Origin: Guyparkeria hydrothermalis
GTDB taxonomy: Bacteria; Pseudomonadota; Gammaproteobacteria; Halothiobacillales; Halothiobacillaceae
Length of the DNA: 64,000 bases
NCBI RefSeq assembly: GCF_023555375.1
Contig: NZ_JAJSEE010000005.1
Coordinates: forward strand, 124,001-188,000
Reading direction: 5' to 3'
The position numbers and the translations under genes were made by a program. This document shows, in pieces, positions 63,994 through 64,000 of this stretch; position 1 is the first letter of the stretch; every line of letters begins with the position of its first letter. The notes under the pieces were generated by a model that was given only the letters and a program-made list of their open reading frames with translations, searched no databases and was not told the origin of the DNA.

Positions 63994-64000
63994 CGCGGGT

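Overview
The window is about 64 kb of GC-rich, gene-dense bacterial chromosome. Gene content and neighbourhoods point to a motile, sulfur-oxidising gammaproteobacterium. The evidence is a sulfide:quinone oxidoreductase with all three conserved cysteines, two secreted DsrE-like proteins, an NnrS-type membrane protein beside oxygen-independent hemN, RoxA, the EF-P beta-lysylation set, and the mtaD-ubiG-gph order. A relative of Halothiobacillus/Guyparkeria would fit. That placement is inference from gene content, not from an alignment. No rRNA, tRNA, CRISPR array, prophage or intact insertion sequence was seen.

Layout. 0-9.4 kb: nnrS (5' end cut off), hemN, a TRIC/UPF0126 membrane protein, a YadG/YadH-type ABC exporter, DUF488, a small membrane protein, msrA, an endonuclease III-like glycosylase and an alpha-glucan phosphorylase. 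9.4-22 kb: a flagellar filament and filament-glycosylation block, fliC-flaG-fliD-fliS-fliT-like, a divergent Maf glycosyltransferase, and a complete overlapping pseB-C-F-G-H-I operon for CMP-pseudaminic acid. Consensus sigma-28 promoters precede fliC (two in tandem) and fliS. 22-30.5 kb: roxA with a Rossmann protein, sqr, prmB, psd, and epmA-efp divergent from epmB. 30.7-42.3 kb: mostly c-di-GMP signalling and chemotaxis. It holds a PilZ-like protein overlapping a degenerate FimX-like protein, folB, two complex I assembly-factor homologues (MidA/NDUFAF7-like and NDUFAF6-like), an SDR, a chemoreceptor, and a Tat-exported solute-binding protein whose stop overlaps the start of a membrane diguanylate cyclase. 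42.4-51.9 kb: gph, ubiG, mtaD, then argD, argF, a PAS-GGDEF cyclase, argA and rsmJ. 51.9-64 kb: an unrecognised 679-residue protein with a papain-like Gln-Cys-His-Asn pattern co-oriented with an ATP-grasp protein, DUF4174, two DsrE-like proteins, a patatin, DUF2058, an atypical pyruvate kinase-like protein, rhlE and a BrnT/BrnA-like toxin-antitoxin pair.

The most unusual signal is a family of long, nested, palindromic intergenic elements of 170-270 bp. There are five copies between 43.6 and 59.0 kb and one half-remnant near 5.9 kb. Their stems differ between copies while remaining self-complementary, and the sequence inside one arm is conserved. One copy supplies the last 23 codons and the stop of ubiG. 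The second most unusual is the ATP-grasp plus papain-like pair at 51.9-55.2 kb.
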